Positions 34,317 to 46,994 of a stretch of DNA of 64,000 nt are shown piece by piece. Under the pieces are notes generated by a model. It was not told the origin of the DNA. It made no database searches and saw nothing but the letters and a program-made list of their open reading frames with translations. Source of the stretch: Gloeopeniophorella convolvens (taxonomy: Eukaryota; Basidiomycota; Agaricomycetes; Russulales); contig WTXD01000057.1 in assembly GCA_022496205.1 (NCBI GenBank), positions 62,001-126,000 of the forward strand, read 5' to 3'. The translations under genes were made by a program, and so were the position numbers. How positions within the stretch are numbered: position 1 is the stretch's first letter; every line of letters begins with the position of its first letter.

Positions 34317-36161
34317 GCCGATTGACACGGTATGCAAGGTTGCATCCTTGCGTATCATGATGCCAGATACGTGACCGTGAAAGTTCAGGCTCTGACGTTG
34401 CCTTATTTATCGCCTGGATCTATGTATGATGCCTGGACACAAGTACCCCAATTACGCTGTATTCCCGTTATGTATCCTTACCCTGATGAATGTAAGACAG
34501 ACTGGCGCTGATCCAAGTTTTGGTATTTGCATGGTAGGCCTAGGCCTGGACAACTGAGAGGTGGGCACTGGCGGGCCGGTTGTTCGCGGTCGTGATCCTT
34601 CTCCTTTCAGAGCAGTCCGGAGCGGTACCACCCGCAACCGTTTCCCGGCACAGCACTCATATCTTATTCATATGTACATACCTAGATCATAACCATATCC
34701 CCGACCCATAACTGTCGTAGATACTCGACGATCGCGTCTTACGCGGATCGCATAATCTAGCCCTTCTCGACCGATTACACACATAGGCGTTGATCCCGCT
34801 GAGCCTAAGATGGAAGGTCCGCCCATAAGCGCACTCATTTGATTAGTCATGCTGGCTGATGGGTGCGCGGGCAATGTGATTGGACAGTTCCTGGTGCTTG
34901 GTGATAGTTCCGATCCCGCTAGACTCCGGCTGTGTGTGTAAAAGTCAAAAGGGCTATCGTTTGCAATCCGCTGTAGTGTAGCATCACTTGCTGCGGTATA
35001 CAAATGCAGATAAAAATTTAAAAAAAGTAGTCCGGAGCGGACTCTGATCCCGGCCGGCGGCATTCGGTCTCCGAACCTCTCTCCGAACCTCGCGGGGAAA
35101 TGTCCACTCAGGCTGCTGACCACCACTGTCGTACTGTGAAAGGCTCCTCCCTCTACTAATTCCATCCCAAATAACAGGGATACTTTGGGAGATACGGGAG
35201 CGACTCTCTGACAGCGAAACCGTGATGAGCGCTCGATGTCCGCAGCAAGTGGTACTTGGAACCTGCCAGAGAGCATGCGCCCTACACCTGCGTGGCCTCG
35301 TCCCTAGCCTCCGAGACGCTTGAACAATTCCCATATTGCATGGCGTCTATACTTCTATCGGGTGTTATTACCAAGCTCGCGCTCGTCACTTGAGCGCGCT
35401 CGTCTTCGGTACGTTGCTATCTCGTCACTCGCTCGCTCACTGCAGATTAGATATGGCAACCGCCTATCCGACCACCCAGGAAAGTTGCATACGATACCCT
35501 GGGTATCTCACGGGCCCATAAGCGCAGCTTAACAGGCGATACGGTAGACTTGACTGCGGTGATGGATCTCTCGGCTCGGCTCATTTTGATGGGATCGAGC
35601 AAGACATCTTTCTGTATTGTTGCATCTGGCCACGTCAAGGCCTTCAAGACCGCATGGAGGGGTTCACGACTGTATCTGACCCTTTTAGAAACCAAGCGAC
35701 TGCCCGTACTTGTCAGCTTGTCCTAGTGTATGGAAGGCATGATGGTGGCTAACCACTTCGGTGCTTCGGAATGTCACACTGCCCATCTCTATTCACTGAT
35801 TGGCGAAGACCTCTTATCATCTGGCATCAGAGTCTTGTCCTACTCGGCATCTTTGGCTTGACATCTTCAACTCTAACCCTCTAACCCTGTATTGGGTCGC
35901 TCTTTGCTAGAGGTTCTGGGGCTCGCCGGAGCCTTTCTCCATTCGGTGTTGTCATTTTCCTGTCTTCACCGCGCATCGCTCGTGATTTTATACCTCTGCG
36001 ACGTCTCTATGTTTGCAATGGGCTGTGTCCAAATCACTGTCCTGTTTATGTTCATGCCTGTTGTCTAGATGTAAACCATTTCGCTATAAGTTCGAGAACT
36101 AAGATGAGCTCCTTCCCTTTGTCCCTACAGCGTCTTTCGTCTTCTCCTTGTGTATTAACCT
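34317..36161. other. Intergenic region between the two paralogues
   Basis: No gene supported. Open frames at 34668-35276 (-) and 35447-35695 (-) have no recognisable family, splice pattern or paralogue. Confidence 0.45.
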
Positions 36162-37610
36162 ATGTCTTGTGTCTCAAGTGCTGAGCATCACGAACCTGAA
36201 TATGCCGTCGAGGAATGTGCTTTCGCTCTCTGCATTATATCCGAAAACAGCGAACTCAGGCCAGAAGGACAACCGGAGAGAGTCCACGAAACCGCAGGTG
36301 GCTGCAAGGTTTTAATCACCTTCGCCGGTGCACCAGATCAGGTAAGATTCCGGAGTACATATCTTAGATTCCCGCGCTTATGAGCCGCTCTTAGGAATAC
36401 CAACTATTCATTCGCAATTATGGAGTCCTTGAAGCTAGTGCGGACGTATCCATTGGGGAAAAGCACCTCGGCAAATGGTTGGTTGCGCGTGAACCAAAGG
36501 CTTGGCACAATATAGGCTGTGGTAACGTGCTGAAGTTTCCTAGTCTTCAGGAAGACCGTAAGGCAGCTTCTAAACCCCAAGTGCTTCATATGGATCACGA
36601 AATATATACAGATTCGGAACATACTCAGGCGACAAGGGTTGAAATACGGTTCCACTACCTCTTCCAACTGCCGAGGGAAGCAGAGCGGCTGGGCTTTGCA
36701 CCTGTTATCGTGGCTGAGCCGACCCCAAATGACGGACCAGGATACATGTCGTGAGTACTTTCCTTAACGGAATTAATCAGTGTATCGCAGACAATAACTA
36801 CTACAGGCCAAATAATCACCTAATGCAAAGCAAGTTCGAGGTGGTGCATGAAACGCCGCTGTTGACCTTCGTCATCTCGTTCAAGCCTCCCCCGGTTAAT
36901 GACACCGGAGACACAGCCTCAAAAGAACGGGCTGCGTCTGCAGCATATGCAGAAACCTTGGCCGAGCCGAGTAGCTTACCCGAGTCATCGGACGCAAACG
37001 CGTTATCGAATGCACAACCTCTCAGACCTCAGTCGCCCACAAACAGCGATACTGTTTCCTACCACACGGCCCCTGATGAAACGTCTACCTCCTCAGCTGT
37101 CTCCACCTTGTTCACAGCTCCATCCGGTTCGACTCCTCCGTCTACGTCTATATACGTCAGTGCGCCATCCATCGTCTCTTCTGCTAGTTCTACCGTGGTT
37201 GAAGCTACCAGGACCCGTCCTATTAGCGAGGTTTGTGCCCTTAGTTCCTCTAAATGCGTCTCTGCATCTTCGTCGGTCGTGCTTGCTTACTGGATCGGTC
37301 TCATTTGCAGATGTCGAGCAAAGATATTGAGGAAGTGCTATCGGAGTACAAGGACACCGATTCCCTTCTTCCAGCCTCGATCCTGCCAAGGGGCCCTGAC
37401 GGAAAGGAGTCCGTCAGGAGCTTTTGCTCCTTTTATCACCTGCCAGAGACAGATATTTTACCTGTGCTGGAACGGATGGCGATCAACAACCGCTACGGGC
37501 TCCTTCGCCTTCGCGTCGGGAAACTTCGGGAAAAAGGAATGAAGAACGAGCATATCAACATGTTGCGCCTAGCGGTTATCCGATGGGCTGCTGGCGGTGA
37601 CAGCTCGTGA
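36162..37610 (+). CDS. Unknown protein with a conserved N-terminal domain and a SAM-like C-terminus, paralogue 2
   Basis: The start MSCVSSAEHHEPEYAVEE at 36162 aligns with the gene at 33001. Matching blocks are GGCKVLITFAGAPDQ, YQLFIRNYGVLEASADV, LVAREPKAWHNIGCGNVL, NDGPGYM, KFEVVHETPLLTFVISFKPP and the final SAM-like region (FCSFYHLPETDILPVLERM, INMLRLAVIRW). Between them is a Ser/Thr-rich linker of about 110 residues that is longer than in paralogue 1 and not alignable. Introns follow APDQ, then lie near YMS, and after PISE, at the same protein places as in paralogue 1. The frame is intact. The folded ends are conserved and the linker evolves fast. No known function. Confidence 0.75.
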
Positions 37611-38132
37611 TGAGATCGGCCAACGGGTCGTCCCCAGCGTCTGGCTTGGATGTAGGTTCATATGAATCTACGATGCTACATAATGGACACATCGAAGATA
37701 ATAGACGTAGAACGGTAGTTGTAGGTTCGGGGAGCTTGCGTTTGCTCCTTTCTTGATCGACTATTCGATTACCCCATGCACTGTAACGATATGCATACAA
37801 TCATGTATTTTTTCGGATGTATTTCTGGCATCGAGCGTTCGAACGTATGCGCCGCTCTTCGTGGGCAGTGATGGGATGGTCTTCTTACGCAACGCATATT
37901 ACGTATGCACCGGGAGCATTCAGGCGCGGTTCGGCTTCCGGGCTTAGCCCGACTTTCTTTCTCTCATCGCCCTCTCCTCGACTCTCACCGTCTCCTCCTA
38001 CGCGAGAGTATCTCTCGGGGTTCACCTTCTTCCAACAGACCGCCCTCAAGGTGTCAAGGCGTTTGGCCTCAAACGTGCACGCACGCGGACTCAACGACGA
38101 GCAAGTCTGAATCGGATTCGGAGTAACGCGTC
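37611..38132. other. Intergenic region upstream of the MDL1-like gene
   Basis: No gene seen. Confidence 0.5.
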
Positions 38133-41100
38133 ATGCTCGGGTTGCACCTGCGCGGCCTTGCTGTGTCCGCAGGTCCCTGCAGTGCGCGGAGGGCCTCCTC
38201 CATGCGCGTCTCATTCGCGCACTCGTCAGCGAGTGGGAGGTACCGACCGTGGCCCGCGTACGCCACGCGAGGGTTCACAATGAGCGCGGTCACCCGCACA
38301 CCCCCGGCTCAATCCGTACCGTCACCGCCTTCTTCGCCTTCGTCAGCGCCGCCGCCGGCACGCCGTTCCATCTTCTCCCGCTTCCTTCCATCGCCGGTCA
38401 CGTCTGGCGATGGCAAGTCCACCTCGTCATCGTTCCGCAAAATTGTCTCGCTTGCGAGACCGGAGCGACGTCCACTGACGACCGCCATCGGGCTGTTACT
38501 GGTTTCGTCGTCCGTGTCGATGAGCATCCCTTTTACTGTTGGGAAGTTGATCGACTACTTTACGACTGCGAATCCGGTATGCCTGTGCCTTGGTCTTGGC
38601 TCAGTCAGCTACTTACCATACCTCCACCGACAGACGATACCATATGGTCTATCACTAACACAAGCGAGCATTGGCCTTCTTCTTGTGTTCACTATTGGCG
38701 GCGTTTGCAATGCTGGGCGCGCGTTCCTGATGCGCATGTCTGGTGCGTCAGAATACACTGCTTTGTCTGGTCAACGTCTTATACTGTGCCCAGGCCAGCG
38801 GATCGTCGCCCGGTTACGAGAGAGGACTTATGCGGCAACGCTTCGGCAGGAAGTTGAATTCGTCGAACGTGGAGAAGGCGATGCGCTCAGCCGGCTAAGC
38901 GTTGACAGCAGCATCGTTGGAGAAAGGTGACAATACCGGGCCACCCCGTATGACATCACGCTGACCTAGGATTGAAGCGTTACCCAGAATCTTTCGGACG
39001 GTCTTCGCGCTGTTGTGATGTCGTTTGCTGGACGTACGTACCTTTCTATCAACTTCCCTGTATGTGCACCGAACGATGGAGGCAGTTGGCGCTATGCTGT
39101 ACATCTCCTCGCATCTCACCTTCCTCATGCTTGCCATTGTTCCTCCCATTTCGCTCGGCGCGGTTAGCATCTTTGTTCGCCTCCATAAATGCGTGTGCTC
39201 ACGACTCAAGGCAGGTCTTCTATGGGCGATACCTGAAGAAATTGTCAAACAAGACGCAAGAAGCGCTTGGAGATATGACAAAGGTAACTTTTTGACGCCA
39301 AGATAGTTTATCCTGTTTCTAAGCGCCGCGTTTAGGTTGCACAAGAGTCACTCGCTGCTCTTCGCACCGTTCAAGTTTTCAATGCTGCGCCATATGAAGA
39401 GAAGAAGTTTTCGAACCGTGTTGACCGCGTTCTCACTCTCGCTCGGCGCGAGGCAGTCGCTAGCGGCATCTTCTTTGGCAGCACTGGTTGGAGTGGCAAC
39501 GTGGCGCTGCTGGCTTTGTTGGGCTACGGTTCGTCGAATGACTGATCGTTTCTGCATAGGATTGACTGGCTATGCATATAGGAGGCTCGCTCGTAAGCCG
39601 CGGGGAGATCTCTGTGGGGGACCTCACTAGCCTTCTTATGTACACTGTCTATGTGGGCAGTGGCCTGCAGATGTTGACGTGGGTGCCGTCCCATACATTG
39701 CTCCTCCTCGACCTGTCCCCTCACATGGTATGATTACACCCTAGATCCTTCTTCGTAAGCACATGCTTTTCAACGTCACCGTAATCATTAACAACGGATC
39801 CTAGGCATCCATCATGCGCGGAGTCGGCGCTGGGACGCGCATCTTCGAACTCCTTGACAGGCGACCCGCAATCCAGCCTGGCGCGGGAATCACCCTGGAC
39901 CCGGCGCGGTCGGGGCCGCTGCGTTTCGAGGGCGTCGCGTTCAGCTATCCGACACGCCGCGGGGTCGAGGTGCTGAAGGATTTCAACCTCGAGGTCAAGG
40001 TTGGCGAGAGTGTTGCCATCGTGTGCGTCCAGGCCTATCCATCTTCCATCGCTCTTATGGACTGTTCCTTGGCAGTGGCAAGAGCGGAAGCGGGAAGTCT
40101 TCGGTGCACTCCTTGTTGTTGAGGTACTACGACCCTGTTCGGGGAAAGGTGACTTTCGACGGGCAGGGTGTGTTGCACAGAAGCTCTAATAGACGAGAGC
40201 TGGTCTGACTTCCTATCGCAGACATCCGGGAATTCACGCCCGAATCATGGCGTAACATCATCGGTGTCGTCCCGCAAGACCCCGTGCTATTCACCGGCAC
40301 GATTGCATCGAACATTGCATACGGAAACGAGGATGCCACCAGGGAGCAGATCGAGGCCGCCGCACGCGAGGCGAATTGCGAGTTCGTGTGGGGACTGCCT
40401 GACGGTTTCGATACCCATAGTAAGCGGTCTTTCCCACGCAGCAAGTTCTGGCATACTGTATGCTGACAATGGGGAATACCAGTTGGCCGGTTGAGTTTGA
40501 GTGGCGGACAGCGCCAACGCCTCGCCATTGCCCGTGCATTGCTCAAGAAGCCCGCAATTTTGGCGCTTGACGAGGCGACGAGCTCCCTGGATGCATCAGC
40601 TGAAAGACGGGTACGTTTACATGTACAAAAATGCAGCTTGGGTCATGCTGACTGTGTGTAAGGTAAACGATGCGATCGACAAGATCCTTCATTCACGGCA
40701 TACAACGTGTCTATTTGTCGCGCATCGGCTTTCGACAATCGCTAGGGCTGAGCGGATAGTTGTACTTGAGGGTACGTCAAGAGGTCTACTCTTTCTTAGT
40801 CGCAGACACTCATTCCATCTGTTTAGACGGACGCGTCACCGAGACTGGAACATACCGTCAACTCGTGAGTCGCTCTCATAGGCGCCTACCTCGCACGTTC
40901 GCGGACTAATTATAATTCGTTCGCACAGGCCCAGAAAGAAGGCTCGCGTTTCCGCGCACTCATGGCGGCGCAGCTCACTGCAGCAACCAACGAGAATACT
41001 GCAGCAACCAACGAGAATATCGTCGAGTCAGCTGCCGAGAATGGCAATTCCGAGGAGACCGAGGAACACGGCGAAACCGAGCACGCGGACGAGGTGCTGC

Positions 41101-41168
41101 TGAAGGATGAAGAGCCTCAGAGCAGTGAGCCAGCGCCAGCCAAGCCTTCACCGGCACCTGCAGCATGA
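38133..41168 (+). CDS. Mitochondrial ABC half transporter, MDL1/ABCB10-like
   Basis: More than ten exons join without a break. The N-terminus is Arg/Ser/Ala-rich with few acidic residues, like a mitochondrial presequence. A membrane domain follows ([18 protein letters not shown] to [20 protein letters not shown]), then one nucleotide-binding domain. That domain has Walker [10 protein letters not shown] (split by an intron, about 40073-40105), Q-loop VVPQDPVLF, signature [15 protein letters not shown] (about 40495), Walker [13 protein letters not shown] (about 40556) and H-loop [11 protein letters not shown] (about 40711). Length and order fit half transporters of the ABCB10/Mdl1 group in the inner mitochondrial membrane. 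In yeast, Mdl1 exports peptides made by matrix proteolysis. It is not the Atm1 type in its NBD wording, but that split needs a tree. The acidic Ala/Glu/Pro-rich C-terminal tail of about 70 residues is unusual. The start is the first ATG of the open exon. Confidence 0.85.
40977..41018 (+). repeat. 21-base perfect tandem duplication in the coding tail
   Basis: Two identical 21-base units encode TAATNEN twice, in frame, at the start of the acidic C-terminal tail of the MDL1-like transporter. Confidence 0.95.
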
Positions 41169-41374
41169 TCAAGATTAGAGGACGGACAGAAGCCCAACTC
41201 AATAGACATCTAATACTGTATTCCCCGTACCCTCGCGTTGAAGGTCATAGTCTATTCGATCCCTTCAACACGAATCACACTTCATAAACTCGTTTATTCA
41301 TGCAACATTACAGAGATACGGGCAAAGATACGGCGCATGTGCGGTGCGCCGTAACACATGCGCATGTGATTATC

Positions 41375-42582
41375 TTAGTTCGCGTTGAGGCTGACACTGA
41401 AGCTGTCGATGGAGAGGCTCGCGGAGCCAGTGAACGCCTCTGTGCCGGTCTGGATCGCTTGCACGTACTTCAACGCCACTACATCAGCCCACAGCACGTA
41501 AATAAAAGAACGGGAGAGCAACCCACCTGCGTCGACGCGACGCCCTGCTCGCTGACCAAGTAGTCTGCCCATCGCCTGGTCAGGCACACGTTCGAATGGA
41601 GACGAGATCGGTAGCGCCTACCGAAGAAGTCCTTCAGGTCCGCCTGGAAGTTGTTGATGTTGCCTGTGGACGAGACGAACGAGAAGACCTCCCAGTTCGC
41701 ATTCGGGCCCTTCCAGAGGTTCCAGGTGTGTCCGCCAACGGGGGTTGCCGTCGTGATCTGCGAGCCGACGGGTTGGATTCTAGCAACAGGGCCTTATGTC
41801 AATTCTTCGACCTGAATGCAAGAGGGTGAAAAGCCGCTTACCCGCCGAGGCCGGAGAGCCAGATCATGCTGTGAAATATTCGGTTAGCGCGCTGAGGCAG
41901 AGGAGCGCCTCGGAGGGTGCTTACATCTCATAGGAGGACGCAGAAGTCGCGGCAGTGCCTTGAGGAGCAACACCGAACCAGATATCGTACCTAATCTCAC
42001 AAGTCGGCTGAGGTACTCGGCGAAGAGAACTCGAAATCGACGCACGAGACATCAGCGCGAATACCCTCGGATTCGGTGATATAGGTCCAGTTCCAGGCAG
42101 TGGGAGCGGAAGCGACGTTACCAAGCTTCATGGAAGCAAGTTCATATCATTAAGAAAAGTCAAGGCATCATCTATGAGATAGGTGTCATTACCTGAACGC
42201 CAAGTGCTGTGTTGGAAAGTACGTTTGCGTCTGTATGGATGCAGAGGTATTAGCGATAGGCTCAGCACACCACGAAACCGACGCACAGCTTTTGACGTTG
42301 TTCGGTCCGTTCGCCCACGTCCAATTGGTTGCCAGGAAATAGCATCTCCTTGAGTGCTGACGAGAGTCGAATTCTGCCCGCCACGCCGCGACTGAATGGA
42401 AACAGCCGACGTCAACACACGCATGAGCAAGGCACAGCGGCGAAGGCGCGGCACGCACATATGCCCCACAAGTTCTGGCACAGCGTGAAAGTGCCCGCAG
42501 GAAGACAGTCATATTGGCCAGTGATGGTTGGGCTGCGGCAGCTGCCGCGAGACTGAGAACCGAGAGCAAGGGCGAATACCAT
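41375..42582 (-). CDS. Glycoside hydrolase family 12 endoglucanase, with frame breaks
   Basis: GH12 enzymes are secreted and cut beta-1,4-glucan or xyloglucan. The minus strand gives in order ITGQYDCLPAGTFTLCQNLWG, TNWTWANGPNNVKS, TAWNWTYITE, RADVSYDIWFGVAPQG, YEMMIWLSGLGG, WNLWKGPNANWEVFSFV, NNFQADLKDFF, ADYLVSEQGVASTQ and IQTGTEAFTG, stopping at 41375. These are classic GH12 blocks, with about eight short introns. The catalytic glutamates should be the one in YEMMIW and the one in TGTEAF. The start is the ATG at 42582. Three places do not read cleanly: the signal peptide, the exon after LWG (QGDAISW to TNWTW needs one base) and the exon before ADYLVS. It may be a decayed copy or carry consensus errors. 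Confidence 0.75.
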
Positions 42583-42648
42583 GGCGAATGCGGACCCGTT
42601 GGGGTAGTTGCTGAAAACACTGGAAGCTCATCACCACCCAGGCCGCCC

Positions 42649-42657
42649 TTAAATAAA
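42649..42657 (-). promoter_or_regulatory. TATA-like element of the GH12 gene
   Basis: Minus strand reads TTTATTTAA, about 70 bases before the ATG at 42582. Confidence 0.4.
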
Positions 42658-43219
42658 CACCATTGCTGATGGCGGCAGAATGGATGGGACGCTCGATGCG
42701 CGAGGTGTGCCCACGGGACCTTGGGCGGCGCGGAGAATACGGTCACGCATAGAACGATATAGTAGCGGAACTGCGAAGGCGGCGCGGCGCTGGGCTTTGG
42801 GTTCGACACTTTCGCGGATTCTCCGGCCTAGGATCGAAGGCCCGCCCGGACGTGATGATCCTCGGACTCCACACCGACGTGGCGGAATGAATCCGATGCA
42901 CCGATGTATATCCTTGCGCCCCAAATGGAGGCTGCGGTTGAGCAGTAGTCACATCGATTGTGGACGAGCGATCTGAGTAGCACGCAGCGCTCACGGGGTG
43001 TAATGCCCAAGAGATTAGATAGCACAGACATCAACATGGTGAATACTGTAGAATCGACCAGGAAAAAGTAAGTCTTGGCATAAACCCCGGAAAAATAACC
43101 AGCACCCATACCTCTAGTACATTATAAACAGAAAAAAGGGCCCACAACTTCTAATCGCAGAAGCCAGATACGCGTACTGAAACCCAACTACACCGCGACC
43201 TGCGGCCGACTACCCGAGC
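42658..43219. other. Intergenic region
   Basis: Upstream of GH12 and 3' of the first hydrolase. No gene seen. Confidence 0.5.
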
Positions 43220-46200
43220 TCAGCTCCTGCCTCTTCCAAACGCACCCGCCCGCGCGCGGCTACGCTGGCCCTCGCCGACCGCCCGCTCACGCCGCCTCGG
43301 CTTCTCCGGCGACGCAGTAAGGAAGTTCAGCGTGGCGCTCCAGAGGTTGTTCGCGCGGAGCGCATGCTCGGGGTCGTAGATCGCCTGATCTGCGACGCGC
43401 GCGAGGCGCAACGCCTCGGCGGTATCGCGCCGCGCCACGATGCTGCTCGGAGGCGGGCGCTCCGTGCCGTCGAGCGCCCAAGCGAGGCTCCAGCTCGCGG
43501 TCGAGTCGAGCACCGCGCGTTGGTCGCTTTCGTCGCGCTGCGCGAGGTATTGCTGCAATTGCGCCACGCGCTGCGTGAGGTCCTTCCCGCCGGCGGCAGC
43601 AGCGCGCTCGCGCCGCCGTGCGATGTCGCGGAGGCGCACGGTGTACTTCTTTTCGTGCCGCTCCGTACCTGCGAGGTATCGCCAGATCCAGCGTTCCGAG
43701 ATCTTGCCGACTAGTTCTGGGGCTATTTGCAGCGCAGGGAGGTCCTTCTCGTCCTCCAGAGGGCGGATGGCACCATTAATCGCCACTCGTTCGCGGATCA
43801 TACTCCGGTTCTGTGGCGAATTCGCCTTTGATAGGGATCAGGGTTGGAGATTTTGGAATGAGAGAATATGGCTCTTACCCATCCGTCGTGATATACGATA
43901 GGGTCTCCAGCCAAGACATCCTCGTCCGCGTGTGGCTCTGTGCCGCCAAATCTGGGCCCTGCGACGTCCGAGTCGCTCCTTGCCGACTTCGAGAATAGAG
44001 AAGTTCCTCGACGAAGAGTAGAAGTCACTTGAGAGAATGCGCTGGACTTGAGTGGCGGACGCTCCTCGGCTTGCGGCGGGGCTGGCGGTCCCTCATCCTC
44101 ACCTACGGGCGATAGCACTGTGGGGGAGGTGACTGTATCTGCAGCAACGATATTCAGAACCTGTATTGATGGTCGCTTGCGCTTTTGCAATGCAGCAGTT
44201 GGCGGCAAGCCCGTCACGTGCTTTATGAATGTGGCGATGGCGCGGTAGCAGTACTTTGCGGGAGTGGTTGCGCTGAACATGAGAGGTAGGACGTGGGCAG
44301 CATCTAATAATATGACCGCCTTGCGTTGGAAAAGGATAACAACGTTCCAAGCAGGTACGCACCATCATACACTTGAAGATGCACAGTTGTGGGAGTCATC
44401 TTGGTCTCGATCCCTTCGAATGCAGGATACAGCTTCTTTACATCTTCCATGATAGGGTACTGCTCTGGGTGGGCGGCGCGATGGGCTCTGCGCGCGACGT
44501 TAGCACATGTTCTACCCCATTCGAAACATGATGACGCACGCATAGATGATTTCGTCCCTAAGTGCCTCCTTGTCGCTCGCGATGATGAATAGCGGGGGCA
44601 ACCCGCCGAGATAGGCCAATACAGGGCTAACCAACGGGTGCTTGAGCAGCGCATTGGTGGTGTACATCTGAATCTGGCGCGAGATGACGACGGGTTGGCC
44701 ACCATCCACTCTGTTCACGCGGAAGGTCTGGTTCAGCCCACTGGAATCTCCAGCAGGCGCCAGGTCAAACTTGGGCTGGATGTCAGGGTCGTTGGCGGAG
44801 CCCGCAGGCGAGTCTACGTCCGTTGGAGGTTTTGTATTGATAACGCCGCGGACGGTGTTGCGCAACAGGTCGTGGACTTTTGTGCTTACTTCTTCAGGCG
44901 GTGGAGGCCAGAGCATGCTGGGCTTGTGCAGAGTCAAACCGGTCGATGGCACGATGTCCTATTTCCGTCCGAGATAGTCAGAATCGAACGGCCCCGGATG
45001 TTATAGAGGATTTTACCGTATCCGTGTTCAGGAAGATGCTTGGGAATGAATGGAAGAGGTCACACCATGGCGAGACGAGGACGCCGCCCGCAGGTGGCGG
45101 CAAGCCAGAATCGCGAATGATTTGGAGAATTGCTATGGCCAGCCCACCACCCGCAGAATCACCTGCGATGACGATGTTGTTGGGATGGACCGGTCGGTGC
45201 GCAGCCCCTTCAGGAGGCCTGATAAGGAAGAGATCTGTGGAGGTGGACATGTGAATGTTACACCACACTGCGCGGGATGGCGCTCACATGCGGCAAGGCA
45301 GTCCTGCAAAGCGCACGGGAAGGGGTACTGGGGCGCCAGTCGGTAGTTTGGAGCTGAAACATAGGTCACCGTCTATCCGTCCGAGGATGAAACACGACTC
45401 ACAGAACACCCGTCCGTTGATCTTTCGTGCATAGCGTTGTATCATGTATCTGTAAAGAGTAAACCTCTTGCTCGCCGTTCAAGCAACCTGCGGGACACTC
45501 ACCTCTCCTGATCCACGCTGCCAAAATAGTAACCTCCTGCGAGAGACGCCGTCAGCTCGATACGTCCCGGTCGAAGGCGAAAGTCCAAACCTCCATGTAT
45601 CCACAGGATGCATCTCATCTCGTCCATCTCTGACCGGTACGCGTTGCCCTCTCCAAAGGCATCGCTCGAACCTGGCGTAGCAGCGCCAGAGCGCGACTGG
45701 TTCTCGCTGGTACTGGGCGTCGACGAAGCGGCGCTCGCCTGGCTTCCATGCCTCTGCGCCCCCATCGCCGCCGCGGATCCTGGCTGCCCCTTCTCACGCC
45801 GCCGCTCCGATTGTTGCCAGTCTTTCTTGGTTGCGATCCATTCGGAATCTACCCTGTTCGGGGTAGTAGCCCAGTCAGCGGTCCTGACATGCGCGCTGCC
45901 GGCACGATGGACACGCACCCCTGGATCCCGCGCACCTGCCACCACTTGGTGCCGCCCACGGTCTGCTTCACGACCTCCTCGCCTCCCATGGCCTTGATTA
46001 GGTGCTGCGCGGCCTCGTCGCAGCAAGAGATGGGCACATTCAGCCTCACGACATGCACGGACGGCGGCGCGGGAGTGCGGAGCTTCGTGAATCCCTGCAA
46101 ATCCTCCACCGTATTCCTGAAACACCGTGAGCCGACATGCAACGACTGGAAGCGATTTACACATACACCACGGCGGCCTCCATGAATTTCTACATATTTT

Positions 46201-46415
46201 CGAATAAGACCCACGGGCTGACACGCCGTGAAAAGGATCGTGCGACGCACCTTTGCGATACTGAACGCCTCGTCATACAGCAACTCCTCATGGCGCAGCG
46301 GCACGCCGGCCTTCGCGGCATCCTTGACGAGCCTGTCGTAGTAGTGTCTGACCAGAATCCCGAGGAACTGGGGCATGATCCCGAGCGTCGTGCGCCTCGT
46401 CAGTGGGTTCGACAT
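43220..46415 (-). CDS. HSL-family alpha/beta hydrolase, tandem copy 1
   Basis: The start is the ATG at 46415 ([12 protein letters not shown]) and the stop is at 43220, with about ten exons. The N-terminal part (RHYYDR...[18 protein letters not shown]) is conserved in all three copies. A Ser-rich acidic insert precedes the hydrolase core. The core has the oxyanion motif HGGGYYFGS (joined across an intron, about 45530-45600), [14 protein letters not shown], nucleophile elbow GDSAGGG (about 45160), the acid in [13 protein letters not shown] (about 44570) and the histidine in AAHVLPLMF (about 44280). This is the HSL or family IV ester hydrolase set (alpha/beta-hydrolase fold 3). An unusual C-terminal extension of about 190 codons ([17 protein letters not shown] to the stop) is Arg/Ala-rich and helical. 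A lipid or steryl-ester hydrolase role is inferred; the substrate is unknown. Confidence 0.85.
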
Positions 46416-46994
46416 CTTGCCTGGAGCACAAGGTGCGCGCGCTGGGGCTCGTAATTGGGGCTAGGGTCGGCGTAGTGGTGCAATTATGTGGTCTAAGTCG
46501 GGAAGGGCGTGGGGCCACAGTGGCCCTTATATCGAGTGCGCGTCCTGCGAGCGCCAACTTCGTAGGGCGGTGCCGGGAGTGTTCGTAACATATGATTGTG
46601 GTGCTGATCGGGGATGACAAGCTGTGGGCTTTTCCAAGCCGCTTGAACGAGATTGCGGTTGGTGGAGTGCCCGCGTGCGAATTCGACATTGCCGGCACCC
46701 ATCTCGGTAAGTTTTGCCCCTGGCCCTGGGAACCAGTGGGAACCCCACACGAACTGACTGGAAAGGAACCGTCACTCGAAGACTCCACCACCTACACCTT
46801 GCGAAAAGAGCTGGCTCCTCATCGAATTGAATAGAGTAGTACACTAGCGTAACCGTACAGATACATGCAGTAGAGTACATAACAATACTTGCGCTGATTG
46901 TGAATAAATAGAAAATGCGTGGTCGTTCATGATCGTGAGTTCCCAACAACCCAAACCCAAACCCAACACACCCAACAACAACTCCGGCCCCGAA
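46416..46994. other. Promoter region of hydrolase copy 1 and 3' flank of copy 2
   Basis: A TATA-like CGATATAAG lies on the minus strand at about 46526-46534, some 110 bases before the ATG. No gene. Confidence 0.4.

Noticed and set aside
35874..35892. Telomere-like CTAACCCTCTAACCCTG
   Set aside because: Only two imperfect units inside ordinary sequence; too short for a telomere or an interstitial telomeric array.
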